64,000 nt of DNA from Streptomyces sp. P9-A2 (GTDB lineage Bacteria > Actinomycetota > Actinomycetes > Streptomycetales > Streptomycetaceae): the NCBI RefSeq assembly GCF_036634175.1, contig NZ_JAZIFX010000001.1, forward strand, positions 3,782,001 to 3,846,000, written 5' to 3'. Under the pieces are notes generated by a model. It did no database searches and had not been told where the DNA came from. It saw only the letters and a program-made list of their open reading frames with translations. Of this stretch, positions 41,513 to 52,736 are shown piece by piece (positions within the stretch are counted from its first letter, which is position 1; each line of letters begins with the position of its first letter). The position numbers and the translations under genes are program-made.

Positions 41513-41985
41513 GAAGCCGATCGGCCACGAGCCGGAACCCGCACCCCGGCCCTCCCCTCCGGTCCCGCAACCCCGACCCTCCCCCTCCGATCCCGTGCCC
41601 CGGCCTTGGCCGCGCCTCGCTCCAAGCCCCTGCCGCACCCCACCTCGGCCCTCCCCCCGCCCAGCGCATACGGTCGGTCCAAGGACAGCCGCCCGGAGCG
41701 GCACACCACCGGCGTGCGGGGGCCCGGTGCCCGCGTCCGGTGCGTGCGCCGGGGCCCGGCCTCCGCGCGCCCGCCCCGGCCCTCGCGGGCCGCGCCCCGA
41801 TAGCCCGCACGTCATGTCTCCGTAACCGGGGATTCAGACAGTCTTGCGACGCTCGGCGAATGCATCCCGTCGCGCCAGAGCCGCCCCCGTCCCGCAGGGG
41901 GAACGGGGCCGTCCCAGGGGCACGCTCCCTCCCGCCCCCGCCGTCCGGCGCGCTTATGGGGCCTGTGACGCGGAACAATGGATTC
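41513..41985. other. intergenic region upstream of ppk
   Basis: No gene supported. Pyrimidine-rich imperfect repeats (ccccggccctcccctccgg, then ccccgaccctccccctccg) at 41544-41600. The ppk promoter must lie here, but I could not find a convincing PHO box. Confidence 0.45.
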
Positions 41986-44235
41986 ATGAGCCAGTCGAAC
42001 GCCAAGGGTCAGGTACAAGCCAAGGGTCAGGTACAGCACGCTCAGCCCTCCGTGGGCTCGATCGCCGCCCACCGGCCGCACACCGTGGCCGGGACGGCCT
42101 CCGATCTGGAACCGGACATCGACTCGGACCTGGACGTCTACGAGGAGTCGGACACGGGCGGCGAACCGCTGCCCCAGGGCAGGTTCCTCGACCGGGAGCG
42201 CAGCTGGCTCGCCTTCAACGAGCGCGTTCTGGAGCTCGCCGAGGACCCGAGCTCCCCCCTCCTCGAGCGGGCCAACTTCCTCGCGATCTTCGCCAGCAAC
42301 CTGGACGAGTTCTTCATGGTCCGGGTGGCCGGTCTCAAGCGCCGTATCGCCACCGGTGTCGCCACCCGCTCCGCGTCCGGCCTCCAGCCGCGCGAGGTGC
42401 TGGAGATGATCTGGTCCCGTTCGCGCGAGCTGATGGCACGGCACGCCGCCTGCTTCCACGAGGACGTCCTCCCCGGGCTGGCGGACGCGGGCATCCACCT
42501 GGTCCGCTGGAGCGAGCTGAAGGAGAAGGAACAGGCCCGCCTGTTCACCCTCTTCCGGCACCAGATCTTCCCCGTGCTGACCCCCCTGGCGGTCGACCCG
42601 GCGCACCCCTTCCCGTACATATCGGGCCTTTCGCTGAACCTGGCCGTGATCGTGCGCAACCCGGTCACCGGTCACCGGCACTTCGCCCGGGTCAAGGTGC
42701 CGCCACTGCTGTCCCGCTTCCTGGAGAGCTCCCCGGGCCGTTACGTCCCCGTCGAGGACGTCATCGCCGCCCACCTGGAGGAGCTGTTCCCGGGCATGGA
42801 GGTGCTCCAGCACCACGCCTTCCGGCTCACCCGCAACGAGGACCTGGAGGTCGAGGAGGACGACACCGAGAACCTCCTCATCGCCCTGGAGAAGGAACTC
42901 ATGCGGCGCCGCTTCGGGCCGCCGGTGCGCCTCGAGGTCGAGGAGTCCATCGACCGTGACGTCCTGGACCTCCTGGTGCGCGAGCTGAAGATCAGCGAGG
43001 CCGAGGTGTACCCGCTGCCGGGGCCGCTCGACCTCACCGGTCTCTTCCGCATCCACGGGCTGGACCGGCCGGAGCTGAAGTACCGCGCGTTCATCGCCGG
43101 CACGCACCGCGATCTCGCGGAGGTCGAGTCGGCGTCCGCGCCGGACGTCTTCGCCGCGCTCCGCAGCCGGGACGTGCTGCTGCACCACCCGTACGACTCG
43201 TTCTCCACGTCCGTGCAGGCCTTCCTGGAGCAGGCGGCGGCCGACCCGGACGTCCTCGCGATCAAGCAGACCCTGTACCGGACCTCCGGCGACTCCCCGA
43301 TCGTCGACGCGCTCATCGACGCGGCCGAGTCCGGCAAGCAGGTCCTCGTCCTGGTCGAGATCAAGGCCCGGTTCGACGAGTCCGCCAACATCAAGTGGGC
43401 GCGCAAGCTGGAGGAGTCCGGCTGCCACGTCGTCTACGGCCTGGTCGGTCTGAAGACCCACTGCAAGCTGTCCCTGGTGGTCCGCCAGGAGGGCGAGACG
43501 CTCCGACGGTACAGCCACGTCGGCACCGGCAACTACCACCCGAAGACGGCCCGGCTCTACGAGGACCTCGGCCTGCTCACCGCCGACCCGCAGGTCGGCG
43601 CGGACCTCTCGGACCTGTTCAACCGCCTCTCCGGCTACTCCCGCCGCGAGACGTACCGGCGGCTGCTGGTCGCCCCCAAGTCCCTGCGCGACGGACTGGT
43701 CTCCCGGATCGACAAGGAGGCCCAGCACCACCGCGCCGGACGCCCCGCGTACGTGCGCATCAAGGTCAACTCGATGGTGGACGAGGCGATCATCGACGCC
43801 CTGTACCGGGCCTCGCGGGCGGGGGTCCCGGTGGACGTGTGGGTGCGGGGCATCTGCGCGATCCGGCCGGGCGTCGAGGGGCTGTCGGAGAACATCCGGG
43901 TCCGTTCCGTCCTCGGCCGCTTCCTCGAACACTCCCGCGTCTTCTCCTTCGGCAACGGCGGCGAGCCCGAGGTGTGGTTCGGCAGCGCGGACATGATGCA
44001 CCGCAACCTGGACCGCCGTATCGAGGCGCTGGTCAGGGTCACCGACCCCGCCCACCGGTCGTCCTTGAACCGGCTACTGGAGTCCGGTATGTCCGACACC
44101 ACCGCGTCCTGGCACCTCGGCCCGGACGGCGAGTGGACGCGGCACGCGACGGACGCGGACGGCCGGCCCCTGCGACATATTCAGGAGATGCTCATAGACG
44201 CCCGGAGGCGCCGGCGTGGCACAGCGACACCTTGA
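41986..44235 (+). CDS. ppk: polyphosphate kinase
   Basis: 749 residues, full-length PPK1. N domain begins [20 protein letters not shown], then [19 protein letters not shown]. The catalytic His is in [20 protein letters not shown], with a second conserved His region [11 protein letters not shown] and the ATP-binding [18 protein letters not shown]. It makes and can use polyphosphate reversibly. ATG 41986 chosen. Its 3' end overlaps the CHAD gene by 20 bp, so ppk, CHAD and NUDIX genes form an operon. In Streptomyces ppk is PhoP-controlled and influences antibiotic production (family knowledge). Confidence 0.96.
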   Translation: MSQSNAKGQVQAKGQVQHAQPSVGSIAAHRPHTVAGTASDLEPDIDSDLDVYEESDTGGEPLPQGRFLDRERSWLAFNERVLELAEDPSSPLLERANFLAIFASNLDEFFMVRVAGLKRRIATGVATRSASGLQPREVLEMIWSRSRELMARHAACFHEDVLPGLADAGIHLVRWSELKEKEQARLFTLFRHQIFPVLTPLAVDPAHPFPYISGLSLNLAVIVRNPVTGHRHFARVKVPPLLSRFLESSPGRYVPVEDVIAAHLEELFPGMEVLQHHAFRLTRNEDLEVEEDDTENLLIALEKELMRRRFGPPVRLEVEESIDRDVLDLLVRELKISEAEVYPLPGPLDLTGLFRIHGLDRPELKYRAFIAGTHRDLAEVESASAPDVFAALRSRDVLLHHPYDSFSTSVQAFLEQAAADPDVLAIKQTLYRTSGDSPIVDALIDAAESGKQVLVLVEIKARFDESANIKWARKLEESGCHVVYGLVGLKTHCKLSLVVRQEGETLRRYSHVGTGNYHPKTARLYEDLGLLTADPQVGADLSDLFNRLSGYSRRETYRRLLVAPKSLRDGLVSRIDKEAQHHRAGRPAYVRIKVNSMVDEAIIDALYRASRAGVPVDVWVRGICAIRPGVEGLSENIRVRSVLGRFLEHSRVFSFGNGGEPEVWFGSADMMHRNLDRRIEALVRVTDPAHRSSLNRLLESGMSDTTASWHLGPDGEWTRHATDADGRPLRHIQEMLIDARRRRRGTATP

Positions 44236-45556
44236 CCCGACGGACCCGAGGACCGGCTCAGGACGGGGCCCGAGCCTGGGTCCCGGCTCCGGGGCCGGCC
44301 CGAGGACCGGACCGACCGCCGGCCCGACCGCCGGACCGGCAACCGGCCCGGCGGCCGCTCCGGTGCCCGCGGAAGCCCTTGCGGGCTATCTACGGGCCCA
44401 GGCCACCGAGTTCCTGCGCGCGCTGCGTCTCCACCGGGAATCGGGGGCGGGCGCGGCGTCCTCGGAGGGTTCCGCCGAAGCGGCGCTCGCGCTGCGCCGG
44501 TCGGCCCGCCGGATCAGCGGCAGCCTGCACACCTTCCAGACGGTCCTGGACCCCGAATGGTCCGAGGCGATGCGCCCGGAGCTGGCCTGGGTCTCCGGCA
44601 CCCTGGCACTGGAACACGCCTGCTCGGCGCGCCTGGAGCGGCTGCTCCAGGCACTGCACCGGCTGTCCGGCACGGCGGCACTCCCGGCCCAGGGCCCGGC
44701 CGGGGCCGGCCGGGCGGGCGGACCCGGCGGACCCGGCGGATCGGCCCGGTCCTCCGTCCCGGCCGCCGTCGCCGCCAGGGGCGCCTCCGTCTCCGCCACA
44801 GCCGGGACCGGGACCGGGACCGGGACAGGTACCAGGACCACCACCACCGAGCGTGGCAGCCTCACCGTGGGTGCCGCCAAGGCCGGCGCCCTGCTGGACC
44901 GGCAGCTCACCCTGGCCCGGACCCGGGCGCACTCCACGGCGCTCCAGGCCCTCGGCTCCTCCCGGTTCCACGCCGTCGCCGACAAGGTCGCCGTGCTGGC
45001 CAGCGAGGTTCCGCTGGCCCCGGCCGTCTCCGCCGTCGACCTGCGCCCACTGGCCGAGGCCGCGCGGGAGCGGCTCGTCGACGCCGTCGCGGCGCTGCCC
45101 CTGCTCACCGCGGGCAGCCCGTACAACGCGGAGGCACTGGTCCATGGGTTGTCCCCGGACCTGGCCCCGCATCCGCAGGACGCCCCCTGGCACCAGGTCC
45201 GCCTGCTGCTGCGCCTGCACCGGTACGCCCACGAGGTGCTGCACCACGCCGTCGTCCCAGCCGCCCTCGCCGGCAGCACCTCCCAGGCCTCCCAGGCCAC
45301 CCCGGTCTCCGGGGCCACCGTCCCCGCCGTCCCGCCCCCCGACCTCCCCCTGCTCGCCGCCGGCGAGGCCCTCGACCGGCACCGGGACGCGTCCGAGGCG
45401 TCGGCGGCCGCGGCGAACGCCGCCCGTACCCCGCGCATCGCCCCGGCCACGGCCTACGCGCTCGGGGTGCTCCACGCGGACCAGCGGCACGAGGTGGAGG
45501 CGGCGCGGTACGCGTTCCAGCGCAGCTGGCAGAAGGACGTCCTCGGCTCGTTGTAG
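44216..45556 (+). CDS. CHAD-domain protein (polyphosphate-associated)
   Basis: 446 residues. CHAD helical domain: [20 protein letters not shown], then [20 protein letters not shown], and matching repeats in the C-terminal half ([20 protein letters not shown]). CHAD proteins bind polyphosphate through conserved basic residues. The first about 45 residues and a middle stretch (T-G-T-G repeats) are low complexity. GTG 44216 has ggagg 7 nt upstream within ppk, so it is coupled to ppk. Supports a polyphosphate granule role. Confidence 0.85.
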   Translation: MAQRHLDPTDPRTGSGRGPSLGPGSGAGPRTGPTAGPTAGPATGPAAAPVPAEALAGYLRAQATEFLRALRLHRESGAGAASSEGSAEAALALRRSARRISGSLHTFQTVLDPEWSEAMRPELAWVSGTLALEHACSARLERLLQALHRLSGTAALPAQGPAGAGRAGGPGGPGGSARSSVPAAVAARGASVSATAGTGTGTGTGTRTTTTERGSLTVGAAKAGALLDRQLTLARTRAHSTALQALGSSRFHAVADKVAVLASEVPLAPAVSAVDLRPLAEAARERLVDAVAALPLLTAGSPYNAEALVHGLSPDLAPHPQDAPWHQVRLLLRLHRYAHEVLHHAVVPAALAGSTSQASQATPVSGATVPAVPPPDLPLLAAGEALDRHRDASEASAAAANAARTPRIAPATAYALGVLHADQRHEVEAARYAFQRSWQKDVLGSL

Positions 45557-45566
45557 GGAGGCCCCG

Positions 45567-46070
45567 GTGGACTCGACCCCGTCCGACCACGACCACCGCG
45601 GCCCGGACCAAGGCTCCCGCGACCCCGACCACGGCTGCCACGGTCCGCGTACGGCCGGCCGCCTGACCGTCCAGGCGGCCGGTTGCGTCATGTGGCGCCG
45701 TTCCCCGGTCACGGGCACGCTCGAAGTGTGTCTCGTCCACCGTCCCAAGTACGACGACTGGTCCTGGCCCAAGGGAAAGCTGAAGCGCGGCGAGGACGCG
45801 CTCTCGGGTGCGCTGCGCGAGGTCGCCGAGGAGACGGGGCACTCCGCCGTGGCGGCCGCCGAGCTCCCGTCGGCGCACTATCTGGCGAACGGCCACCCGA
45901 AGCGCGTCCGCTACTGGGCCGCCGAGGCTCTCTCCGGCACGTTCACCCCCAACGGCGAGGTGGACCGCGTCCTGTGGCTCCCCCCGCACATGGCCCGCCG
46001 ACGGCTCACCGAACCGAGGGACGCGGACTTGGTGGACGCCCTCCTCGCCACGTTCCGCCCGACGGCGTAA
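45567..46070 (+). CDS. NUDIX hydrolase
   Basis: 167 residues. NUDIX box G-x5-E-x7-R-E-x-x-E-E-x-G is present as GKLKRGEDALSGALREVAEE followed by TG. The flanking KYDDWSWPKGKL is typical of MutT1/diadenosine-type NUDIX enzymes. It hydrolyses nucleoside diphosphate-linked substrates, and activity on Ap4A or inositol pyrophosphates would suit the polyphosphate context. GTG 45567 with agggagg upstream; 10 bp after the CHAD stop. The C-terminal phosphatase domain of mycobacterial MutT1 is absent. Confidence 0.92.
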   Translation: MDSTPSDHDHRGPDQGSRDPDHGCHGPRTAGRLTVQAAGCVMWRRSPVTGTLEVCLVHRPKYDDWSWPKGKLKRGEDALSGALREVAEETGHSAVAAAELPSAHYLANGHPKRVRYWAAEALSGTFTPNGEVDRVLWLPPHMARRRLTEPRDADLVDALLATFRPTA

Positions 46071-46387
46071 GGGCTGCCGGCGGTCGTCAGTGGCTACCGC
46101 CGGTCGTCAGCGCCTGCCTGCGCCTGCCCGCACCCCGCCCGCCCCCGCCCCTGCTGGTCCGCATCGGCCCCCATAGGCCCCCACAGGCCCCCACCGGTTC
46201 GCGCCGGTTCACGCCGGTCCCTATCGGTCCCGCCGGTCCCACCGGTTCGCGCCGGTCCCTACCGTTTCGTGTAGACCCCCACCGGCGTCCACTCTGCCCC
46301 ACCGTTCCCTTTTTGCCCGACATCGGCTCGGTATCGCTCCGTGTCCTCGACGTGAGCGTTCCGTGACCTCACCGCACCGTCCATAGG
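46071..46387. repeat. intergenic region with short ccggt repeats
   Basis: A run of imperfect direct repeats of ccggttcgcgccggttc / gccggtccctatcggtccc at about 46190-46262, and a duplicated gccggtcgtcag (46079 and 46093 region). No gene. Confidence 0.5.
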
Positions 46388-46431
46388 GGTTCACCTCCCG
46401 TTCATGTGCGGCCACGGGGTGCTTCACCTGT
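46388..46431 (+). promoter_or_regulatory. PHO box of pstS: four phased 11-nt PhoP units
   Basis: Units ggttcacctcc, cgttcatgtgc, ggccacggggt and gcttcacctgt follow each other without gap. Units 1, 2 and 4 match the Streptomyces PhoP word GTTCACC and unit 3 is degenerate. It lies 125-168 bp before the pstS start. PhoP-P activation under phosphate limitation is expected. Confidence 0.88.
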
Positions 46432-46555
46432 TCTGCCTACTTTCGGACTCAGGCGATGCGAACCGCCTGCCGAACGGGCACTCGCATCACTCGGACTGAC
46501 TTTGCACTTCGCACGCCGCCGGATTTCAGGACGGCGGCTCCTGGAAGGAACTCAA

Positions 46556-47692
46556 GTGAAGCTTCAGCGCAAGAACCGGCGTGCCCTCGCTCTCGGTGCT
46601 CTCGCCGTCTCCGGCGCCCTGGCCCTCACGGCGTGCGGCTCGGACGACACCAGCGGTGGCACCGGCGGCGACGGCGGCAACAGCTCCGCCAGTGCGCAGA
46701 CCGGCAACATCGACTGCGCCGACGCCAAGGGTCAGCTCCAGGCCTCCGGCTCGTCCGCGCAGAAGAACGCGATCGACGCCTGGGTCAAGAACTACGCCGC
46801 CGCCTGCAAGGACGTGCAGATCAACTACCGTCCCGACGGTTCCGGCGCCGGTATCACCGCCTTCCTCCAGGGCCAGACCTCGTTCGCCGGCTCCGACTCG
46901 GCCCTCAAGCCGGAGGAGATCGCGGACTCCAAGAAGATCTGCACCGACGGCCAGGCCATCGACCTGCCGATGGTCGGCGGCCCGATCGCGATCGGCTACA
47001 ACGTCCCGGGGGTCGACACGCTCGTCCTGGACGCCGCCACCATCTCGGAGATCTTCGACAGCAAGATCACCAACTGGAACGACGAGAAGATCGCGAAGCT
47101 CAACCCCGACGCGAAGCTCCCCGACCTCAAGATCCAGGCCTTCCACCGCTCGGACGAGTCCGGCACCACGGACAACTTCACCAAGTACCTGAAGGCCGCC
47201 GCGCCGAAGGCCTGGCCCTACGAGCCCGGTAAGTCGTGGGAGGCCAAGGGCGGCCAGTCCGCTCAGGGCTCCTCCGGTGTGGCGCAGCAGGTGAAGCAGG
47301 TCGAGGGTGCGATCTCGTACTTCGAGCTCTCCTACGCCAAGGAGGGCATCAAGACCGTCGACGTGAAGACCGAGGCCGCCGAGCCGGTCAAGGCCACGAT
47401 CGAGAACGCCACGGCCGCCATCGGCGCCGCCAAGGTCGTCGGCACCGGCAAGGACCTCGCGCTGGAGCTGGACTACACCCCGGACGCCGAGGGTGCCTAC
47501 CCGCTCGTCCTGGTGACGTACGAAATCGCCTGCGACAAGGGCAACAAGGCGGACACCCTGCCCGCCACGAAGTCCTTCCTGAACTACATGGCCTCCGAGG
47601 ACGGTCAGGGCCTGCTGGCGGACGCCGGCTACGCCCCGATGCCCGAGGACATCATCACCAAGGTTCGCGAGACCGTCTCGAGCCTGAGCTGA
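46556..47692 (+). CDS. pstS: PstS, phosphate-binding lipoprotein
   Basis: 378 residues. Lipoprotein signal with lipobox LTAC (Cys about 27) and a Gly/Ser-rich tether. Phosphate-binding features: QASGSSAQKNAIDAW, RPDGSGAGITAFLQG, FAGSDSALKPEE, AFHRSDESGTTDNFTKYL. High-affinity phosphate capture for the PstCAB transporter. GTG 46556 with aaggaa upstream. Controlled by the PHO box; followed by a strong terminator that should give excess PstS over the permease. Confidence 0.97.
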   Translation: MKLQRKNRRALALGALAVSGALALTACGSDDTSGGTGGDGGNSSASAQTGNIDCADAKGQLQASGSSAQKNAIDAWVKNYAAACKDVQINYRPDGSGAGITAFLQGQTSFAGSDSALKPEEIADSKKICTDGQAIDLPMVGGPIAIGYNVPGVDTLVLDAATISEIFDSKITNWNDEKIAKLNPDAKLPDLKIQAFHRSDESGTTDNFTKYLKAAAPKAWPYEPGKSWEAKGGQSAQGSSGVAQQVKQVEGAISYFELSYAKEGIKTVDVKTEAAEPVKATIENATAAIGAAKVVGTGKDLALELDYTPDAEGAYPLVLVTYEIACDKGNKADTLPATKSFLNYMASEDGQGLLADAGYAPMPEDIITKVRETVSSLS

Positions 47693-47697
47693 CCCGA

Positions 47698-47734
47698 GTG
47701 CGGTCCGGCCCCGTCACCCGGGGCCGGACCGCAC
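47698..47734 (+). terminator. 16-bp perfect hairpin between pstS and pstC
   Basis: gtgcggtccggccccg (47698-47713) pairs with cggggccggaccgcac (47719-47734), 5-nt loop. Partial termination here, or 3'-end protection, would explain high pstS and low pstCAB expression. Confidence 0.85.
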
Positions 47735-47800
47735 CGTCCGGTGCACCGCCGCGCCAGGGGCCTTCGAACAGCGAGTGGCCCCGCAGACCGGAGAACCCTG

Positions 47801-48805
47801 ATGGACATATCCACAACGCAGACCGCCCCGCCCCCTTCCCCCCCACCCCCATCGGCCGAGCAGAAGCGCGCCGCCCGCGGCGCCACCCGGCCCGGTGACC
47901 GGATCTTCCTCGGGCTCTCCCGGGGGTCCGGCATTTTCGTGCTGGTGCTGATGGCCGCGATCGCGGCCTTCCTCACCTACCGCACGGTGATCGCGCTCAG
48001 CGAGAACGAGGCCAACTTCTTCACCTCGTTCGACTGGAACCCCACCGGCAACCCGCCGGAGTTCGGCATCGCGGTGCTGGTCTACGGCACCGTCGTGTCG
48101 TCGGTCATCGCCATGGTCATCGCGGTCCCGGTCTCGGTGGGCATCGCGCTGTTCATCACGCACTACGCCCCGCGCAGGCTCAGCGGCCTCATCGGGTACG
48201 TGATCGACCTGCTCGCCGCCGTGCCGTCCATCGTCTACGGCCTGTGGGGAGCCCTCGTCCTGGTACCGCACCTGAGCGGCCTCTACGGCTGGCTGGACGA
48301 CTACCTCGGATGGACCGGCCTCTTCGAGTGGAACGGCGGCGTCGCGCGCTCGCTGTTCACCGTGGGCATCCTGCTCGCCCTGATGATTCTTCCGATCATC
48401 ACCAGCGTCAGCCGTGAGGTCTTCCGGCAGGCGCCGCAGATGCACCAGGAGGCCGCCCTCGCGCTGGGCGCGACCCGCTGGGAAGTCATCCGCATGTCGG
48501 TGATCCCCTTCGGCCGCTCCGGCGTGATCTCCGCCTCGATGCTGGGCCTCGGCCGCGCGCTCGGCGAGACGATGGCCGTGGCCATGGTGCTCTCGTCGTC
48601 CTTCGACATCAACTTCAGTCTGCTCGACACGGGCGGCGGCACGTTCGCGCAGAACATCGCCAGCAAGTTCAACGAGGCCAACCCGCTGGGCCGGGACGCG
48701 CTGATCGCGTCCGGTCTGGTGCTCTTCTTGATCACCCTGGTGGTCAACGGCGGCGCCCGCCTGATCATCGCCCGTCGCAAGGAGTACTCGGGGGCCAACG
48801 CATGA
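47801..48805 (+). CDS. pstC: PstC, phosphate ABC transporter permease
   Basis: 334 residues, six main transmembrane helices. Permease motif EAALALGATRWEVIRMSVIP for the ATPase contact, plus LGRALGETMAVAMVL. ATG 47801 with ggagaa upstream. The cytoplasmic N-terminus is Pro-rich. Stop overlaps the pstA start (ATGA). Confidence 0.96.
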   Translation: MDISTTQTAPPPSPPPPSAEQKRAARGATRPGDRIFLGLSRGSGIFVLVLMAAIAAFLTYRTVIALSENEANFFTSFDWNPTGNPPEFGIAVLVYGTVVSSVIAMVIAVPVSVGIALFITHYAPRRLSGLIGYVIDLLAAVPSIVYGLWGALVLVPHLSGLYGWLDDYLGWTGLFEWNGGVARSLFTVGILLALMILPIITSVSREVFRQAPQMHQEAALALGATRWEVIRMSVIPFGRSGVISASMLGLGRALGETMAVAMVLSSSFDINFSLLDTGGGTFAQNIASKFNEANPLGRDALIASGLVLFLITLVVNGGARLIIARRKEYSGANA

Positions 48806-49860
48806 GCCACGCAACCATGACCCCCAAGTCCGCGAGCTCCCTGCACGGCGCCCGGCTCCCCAAGTGGTACGCCGCCGCCGTCGCCGCCGGCTCCGTCGCC
48901 CTGGGCCTCGGCATCAGCACCGTGGCCGGCCTGCACAGCAGCATCCAGTGGGCGCTGATCGCCGCGCTCCTCTTCGTCGTCGGCTCCTACGTCCTGTCGG
49001 CCGCGGTCGAGGGCAAGCGCCAGGCGAAGGACCGCACCGCGACCAGCCTGGTCTGGGTTTCCTTCATCATCGCCGTCATCCCGCTGGCCTCCCTCATCTG
49101 GGAGACGATCAAGCAGGGTGTGAAGGTCCTCGACGGCTTCTTCCTCACCCATTCCATGGGTGTCGTCGCCGACCAGGAGCCGGGTGGCGGTATCTACCAC
49201 GCCATCCTCGGCACCCTGGAGCAGGTCGGCATCGCCGCCCTGATCTCGGTCCCGCTCGGTATTCTGACCGCGATCTACCTGGTCGAGTACGGGCGTGGCA
49301 AGCTCGCCCAGGCCGTCACCTACTTCGTCGACGTCATGACGGGCATCCCGTCGATCGTCGCGGGTCTGTTCATCCTCAGCCTGTGGATCATCATGCTGGG
49401 CATGGGCTACTCCGGCTTCGCCGGCTCGCTCGCCCTGAGCATCCTGATGATCCCGATCGTCGTCCGCTCCACGGAGGAGATGCTCAAGCTCGTCCCGAAC
49501 GAGCTGCGCGAGGCCTCTCTCGCGCTCGGCATCCCCAAGTGGCGCACCATCCTGAAGGTCGTCCTGCCGACGTCCATCGGCGGCATCGTCAACGGCGTCA
49601 TGCTGGCCATCGCCCGCATCACCGGTGAGACCGCTCCCGTGCTGCTGCTGGTCTGGGGTACGGCCACCATCAACGCCAACCCCTTCGACGGCCCTCAGGC
49701 GTCACTGCCGATGTACATCTATCTGCAGTACTCCAACGGCTCCGAGGCGGCCTACGACCGTGCCTGGGCAGCGGCCCTGACGCTCATCGCGTTCATCATG
49801 ATCCTCAACCTCGCGGCTCGCGGCATCGCCCGCTGGAAGGCCCCGAAGACCGGTCGCTGA
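48802..49860 (+). CDS. pstA: PstA, phosphate ABC transporter permease
   Basis: 352 residues with six core helices and an N-terminal extra pair ([20 protein letters not shown]). Coupling motif [20 protein letters not shown] and [14 protein letters not shown]. Translation coupled to pstC by ATGA. Confidence 0.96.
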   Translation: MSHATMTPKSASSLHGARLPKWYAAAVAAGSVALGLGISTVAGLHSSIQWALIAALLFVVGSYVLSAAVEGKRQAKDRTATSLVWVSFIIAVIPLASLIWETIKQGVKVLDGFFLTHSMGVVADQEPGGGIYHAILGTLEQVGIAALISVPLGILTAIYLVEYGRGKLAQAVTYFVDVMTGIPSIVAGLFILSLWIIMLGMGYSGFAGSLALSILMIPIVVRSTEEMLKLVPNELREASLALGIPKWRTILKVVLPTSIGGIVNGVMLAIARITGETAPVLLLVWGTATINANPFDGPQASLPMYIYLQYSNGSEAAYDRAWAAALTLIAFIMILNLAARGIARWKAPKTGR

Positions 49861-49903
49861 CGCGGCCATCAGCGACACGGACCCGAAAGAAGCAGTGATC
49901 CAC

Positions 49904-50680
<777 letters not shown>

Positions 50681-50729
50681 TCCGAACCCCTCGCGGTGCT
50701 GCATGGCGGTGCCACCGCGAGGAACACGG

Positions 50730-50763
50730 ATGGGCCCGCCCCCACTACCGGGGGCGGGCCCAT
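50730..50763 (+). terminator. 14-bp perfect hairpin terminator after pstB
   Basis: atgggcccgccccc (50730-50743) pairs with gggggcgggcccat (50750-50763) over a 6-nt loop. It separates the pst operon from the convergent PiT gene. Confidence 0.85.
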
Positions 50764-50871
50764 TCGTTCGTCCGCACGATGCCGGACACGCCGGGCAGCG
50801 GACACACCGGGCGCCGGGTATCGGCTGTCAGGTATCGGGGATCGGGGATCGGCCGCCGGGTGTCGGACCGG

Positions 50872-51870
50872 CTACAGGAACGCCAGATACACGAGCCCGT
50901 ACGAGGCCGCCGCCACCAGGGCCGCCGCGGGCATGGTGATGAACCAGCCCAGGACGATGTTCTTGGCGACGCCCCAGCGCACCGCGTTCACCCGCTTCGT
51001 CGCGCCGACACCCATGATCGCCGAGGTGATCACGTGCGTCGTCGAGATCGGCGCGTGGAACAGGTACGCCGACCCGAACATGATCGTCGCGCCGGTGGCC
51101 TCGGCCGCGAAGCCCTGCGGCGGGTCCAGCTCGATGATCTTCCGCCCGAGCGTTCGCATGATGCGCCAGCCGCCGGCGTAGGTGCCCGCCGACAGCATCA
51201 GCGCGCAGGCGAGCTTCACCCAGACCGGGATGGCGTCGCCGTACTCCTCGACGTCCGCGATGACCAGAGCCATCATCACGATGCCCATCGTCTTCTGCGC
51301 GTCCTGGAGACCGTGGCCGAGCGCCATGCCGGCCGCCGACACGGTCTGTGCGATGCGGAAGCCCCGCTTGGTCTTGTGCGGGTTGGAGTTCCGGAAGATC
51401 CACAGGATCGCGGTCATGACCAGGTAGCCCGCGAGGAGACCCACCACCGGCGACACGAACATCGGGATGACGACCTTCGAGAGCACCCCGTCCCAGTACA
51501 CCGTCGTCCCGCCGGCCAGCGCCGCTCCGACCATGCCGCCGAACAGGGCGTGCGAGGAGGAGGACGGGAGGCCGTAATACCAGGTGATGAGGTTCCAGGT
51601 GATCGCGCCGACCAGCGCGGCGAACAGGATTCCCATGCCCGTCGAGCCCTCGGGGGTCTGGATCAGCCCCTTGCTGACGGTATTGGCGACCCCGGACCCG
51701 AGGAACGCGCCGGCCAGGTTCATGACGGCGGCCATGGCGAGCGCCGCCCGCGGGGTGAGCGCGCGGGTCGACACGGAGGTGGCGATGGCGTTCGCCGAGT
51801 CGTGGAAGCCGTTCGTGTACGTGAAGAAGAGCGCGACCCCGATGGTCACGATCAGAGCGAAGGTGTCCAT
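50872..51870 (-). CDS. pitH1: low-affinity phosphate transporter, PiT family
   Basis: 332 residues, about ten transmembrane helices. The duplicated PiT signature occurs twice: NGFHDSANAIATSVSTRAL near the start, and GLQDAQKTMGIVMMALV with PISTTHVITSAIMGVG later; SSSSHALFGGMVGAALA is also typical. Co-transports phosphate with metal-phosphate/H+ coupling. Eight bp downstream of the DUF47 gene. The symbol follows the S. coelicolor PitH1 pair as I recall it. Confidence 0.92.
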   Translation of the reverse strand: MDTFALIVTIGVALFFTYTNGFHDSANAIATSVSTRALTPRAALAMAAVMNLAGAFLGSGVANTVSKGLIQTPEGSTGMGILFAALVGAITWNLITWYYGLPSSSSHALFGGMVGAALAGGTTVYWDGVLSKVVIPMFVSPVVGLLAGYLVMTAILWIFRNSNPHKTKRGFRIAQTVSAAGMALGHGLQDAQKTMGIVMMALVIADVEEYGDAIPVWVKLACALMLSAGTYAGGWRIMRTLGRKIIELDPPQGFAAEATGATIMFGSAYLFHAPISTTHVITSAIMGVGATKRVNAVRWGVAKNIVLGWFITMPAAALVAAASYGLVYLAFL

Positions 51871-51878
51871 GAAGGGGC

Positions 51879-52499
51879 TCAGGACTCCTTGACGGCGATG
51901 GTCTCCACCGTGTTCGCCACATGCTCGAACGCGTCGGCCGCCTCTTCGAGTACATCCACGATCTGCTTCAGCTTGAGCACCTCGATGGCGTCGTACTTGC
52001 CGCTGAACAGGTGGGCCAGGAGCTTGCGGTGGATCTGGTCGGCCTGGTTCTCCAGGCGGTTGATCTCGATCCAGTACTCGGTGAGGCTGTCCATGGTGCG
52101 CAGGTTCGGCATGGCCTCGGCGGTGAGCTCGGCGGCCCGCGCCAGGACCTCGATCTGCTGGTCGACGCCCTTGGGAAGTTCCTCGACCTTGTAGAGGACG
52201 ACCAGGTCGACGGCCTCCTCCATGAAGTCCATGATGTCGTCGAGGGACGACGCGAGGGAGTAGATGTCCTCGCGGTCGAAGGGCGTGATGAACGAGGAGT
52301 TCAGCTGGTGGAAGATCGCATGGGTGGCGTCGTCACCCGCGTGTTCCGCGGCCCGCATACGCTCGGCGATCTCGCCCCGGTCCGAGGTGTCCGCCCCGAG
52401 CAGTTCCATGAGGAGTTTCGAGCCCGTGACGATGTTGTCCGCGGAGGCGGCGAACATGTCGTAGAAGCTCGTCTCCCGGGGGGTCAGGCGAAAGCGCAC
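51879..52499 (-). CDS. DUF47 (PhoU-like) Pit accessory protein
   Basis: 206 residues, all-helical, with FYDMFAASADNIVTGSKLLM, the metal-binding E/D motif of PhoU-type bundles (DDIMDFMEEAVDLVVLYKVE) and NQADQIHRKLL. In bacteria and archaea such proteins sit directly before PiT genes and regulate their activity. GTG 52499 with gagga upstream. Confidence 0.93.
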   Translation of the reverse strand: MRFRLTPRETSFYDMFAASADNIVTGSKLLMELLGADTSDRGEIAERMRAAEHAGDDATHAIFHQLNSSFITPFDREDIYSLASSLDDIMDFMEEAVDLVVLYKVEELPKGVDQQIEVLARAAELTAEAMPNLRTMDSLTEYWIEINRLENQADQIHRKLLAHLFSGKYDAIEVLKLKQIVDVLEEAADAFEHVANTVETIAVKES

Positions 52500-52686
52500 G
52501 TGGGGTCCTCGAGGTGCATCGGGTTCGGTGTGGCTGATGCTAGGCGCACCGTCCAGCCACGGCTACGGGCCGCCCACCAGTGTCACCCATCGGGCAACAC
52601 GGCGGACACGGGGGCGACCCAGGCTGTGCCACGGCCGGTACCGACGGCACCGGCCACAGTCCCTATACCCAGCAAAGTTCGGTACC

Positions 52687-52707
52687 ATATACCCACCAGG
52701 GGTATAT
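52687..52707 (+). promoter_or_regulatory. CsoR operator, 8-bp perfect inverted repeat
   Basis: atataccc-accag-gggtatat, 30-50 bp ahead of the csoR start. It matches the known TATACCC/GGGTATA CsoR sites, so csoR is probably copper-induced and autoregulated. Confidence 0.9.
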
Positions 52708-52736
52708 GTCGCCCGCCATTGCACCAGGAGGACGCG

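Noticed and set aside
41800..41985. PHO box upstream of ppk
   Set aside because: Expected from Streptomyces biology, but no two adjacent 11-nt GTTCACC-like units could be found by eye.
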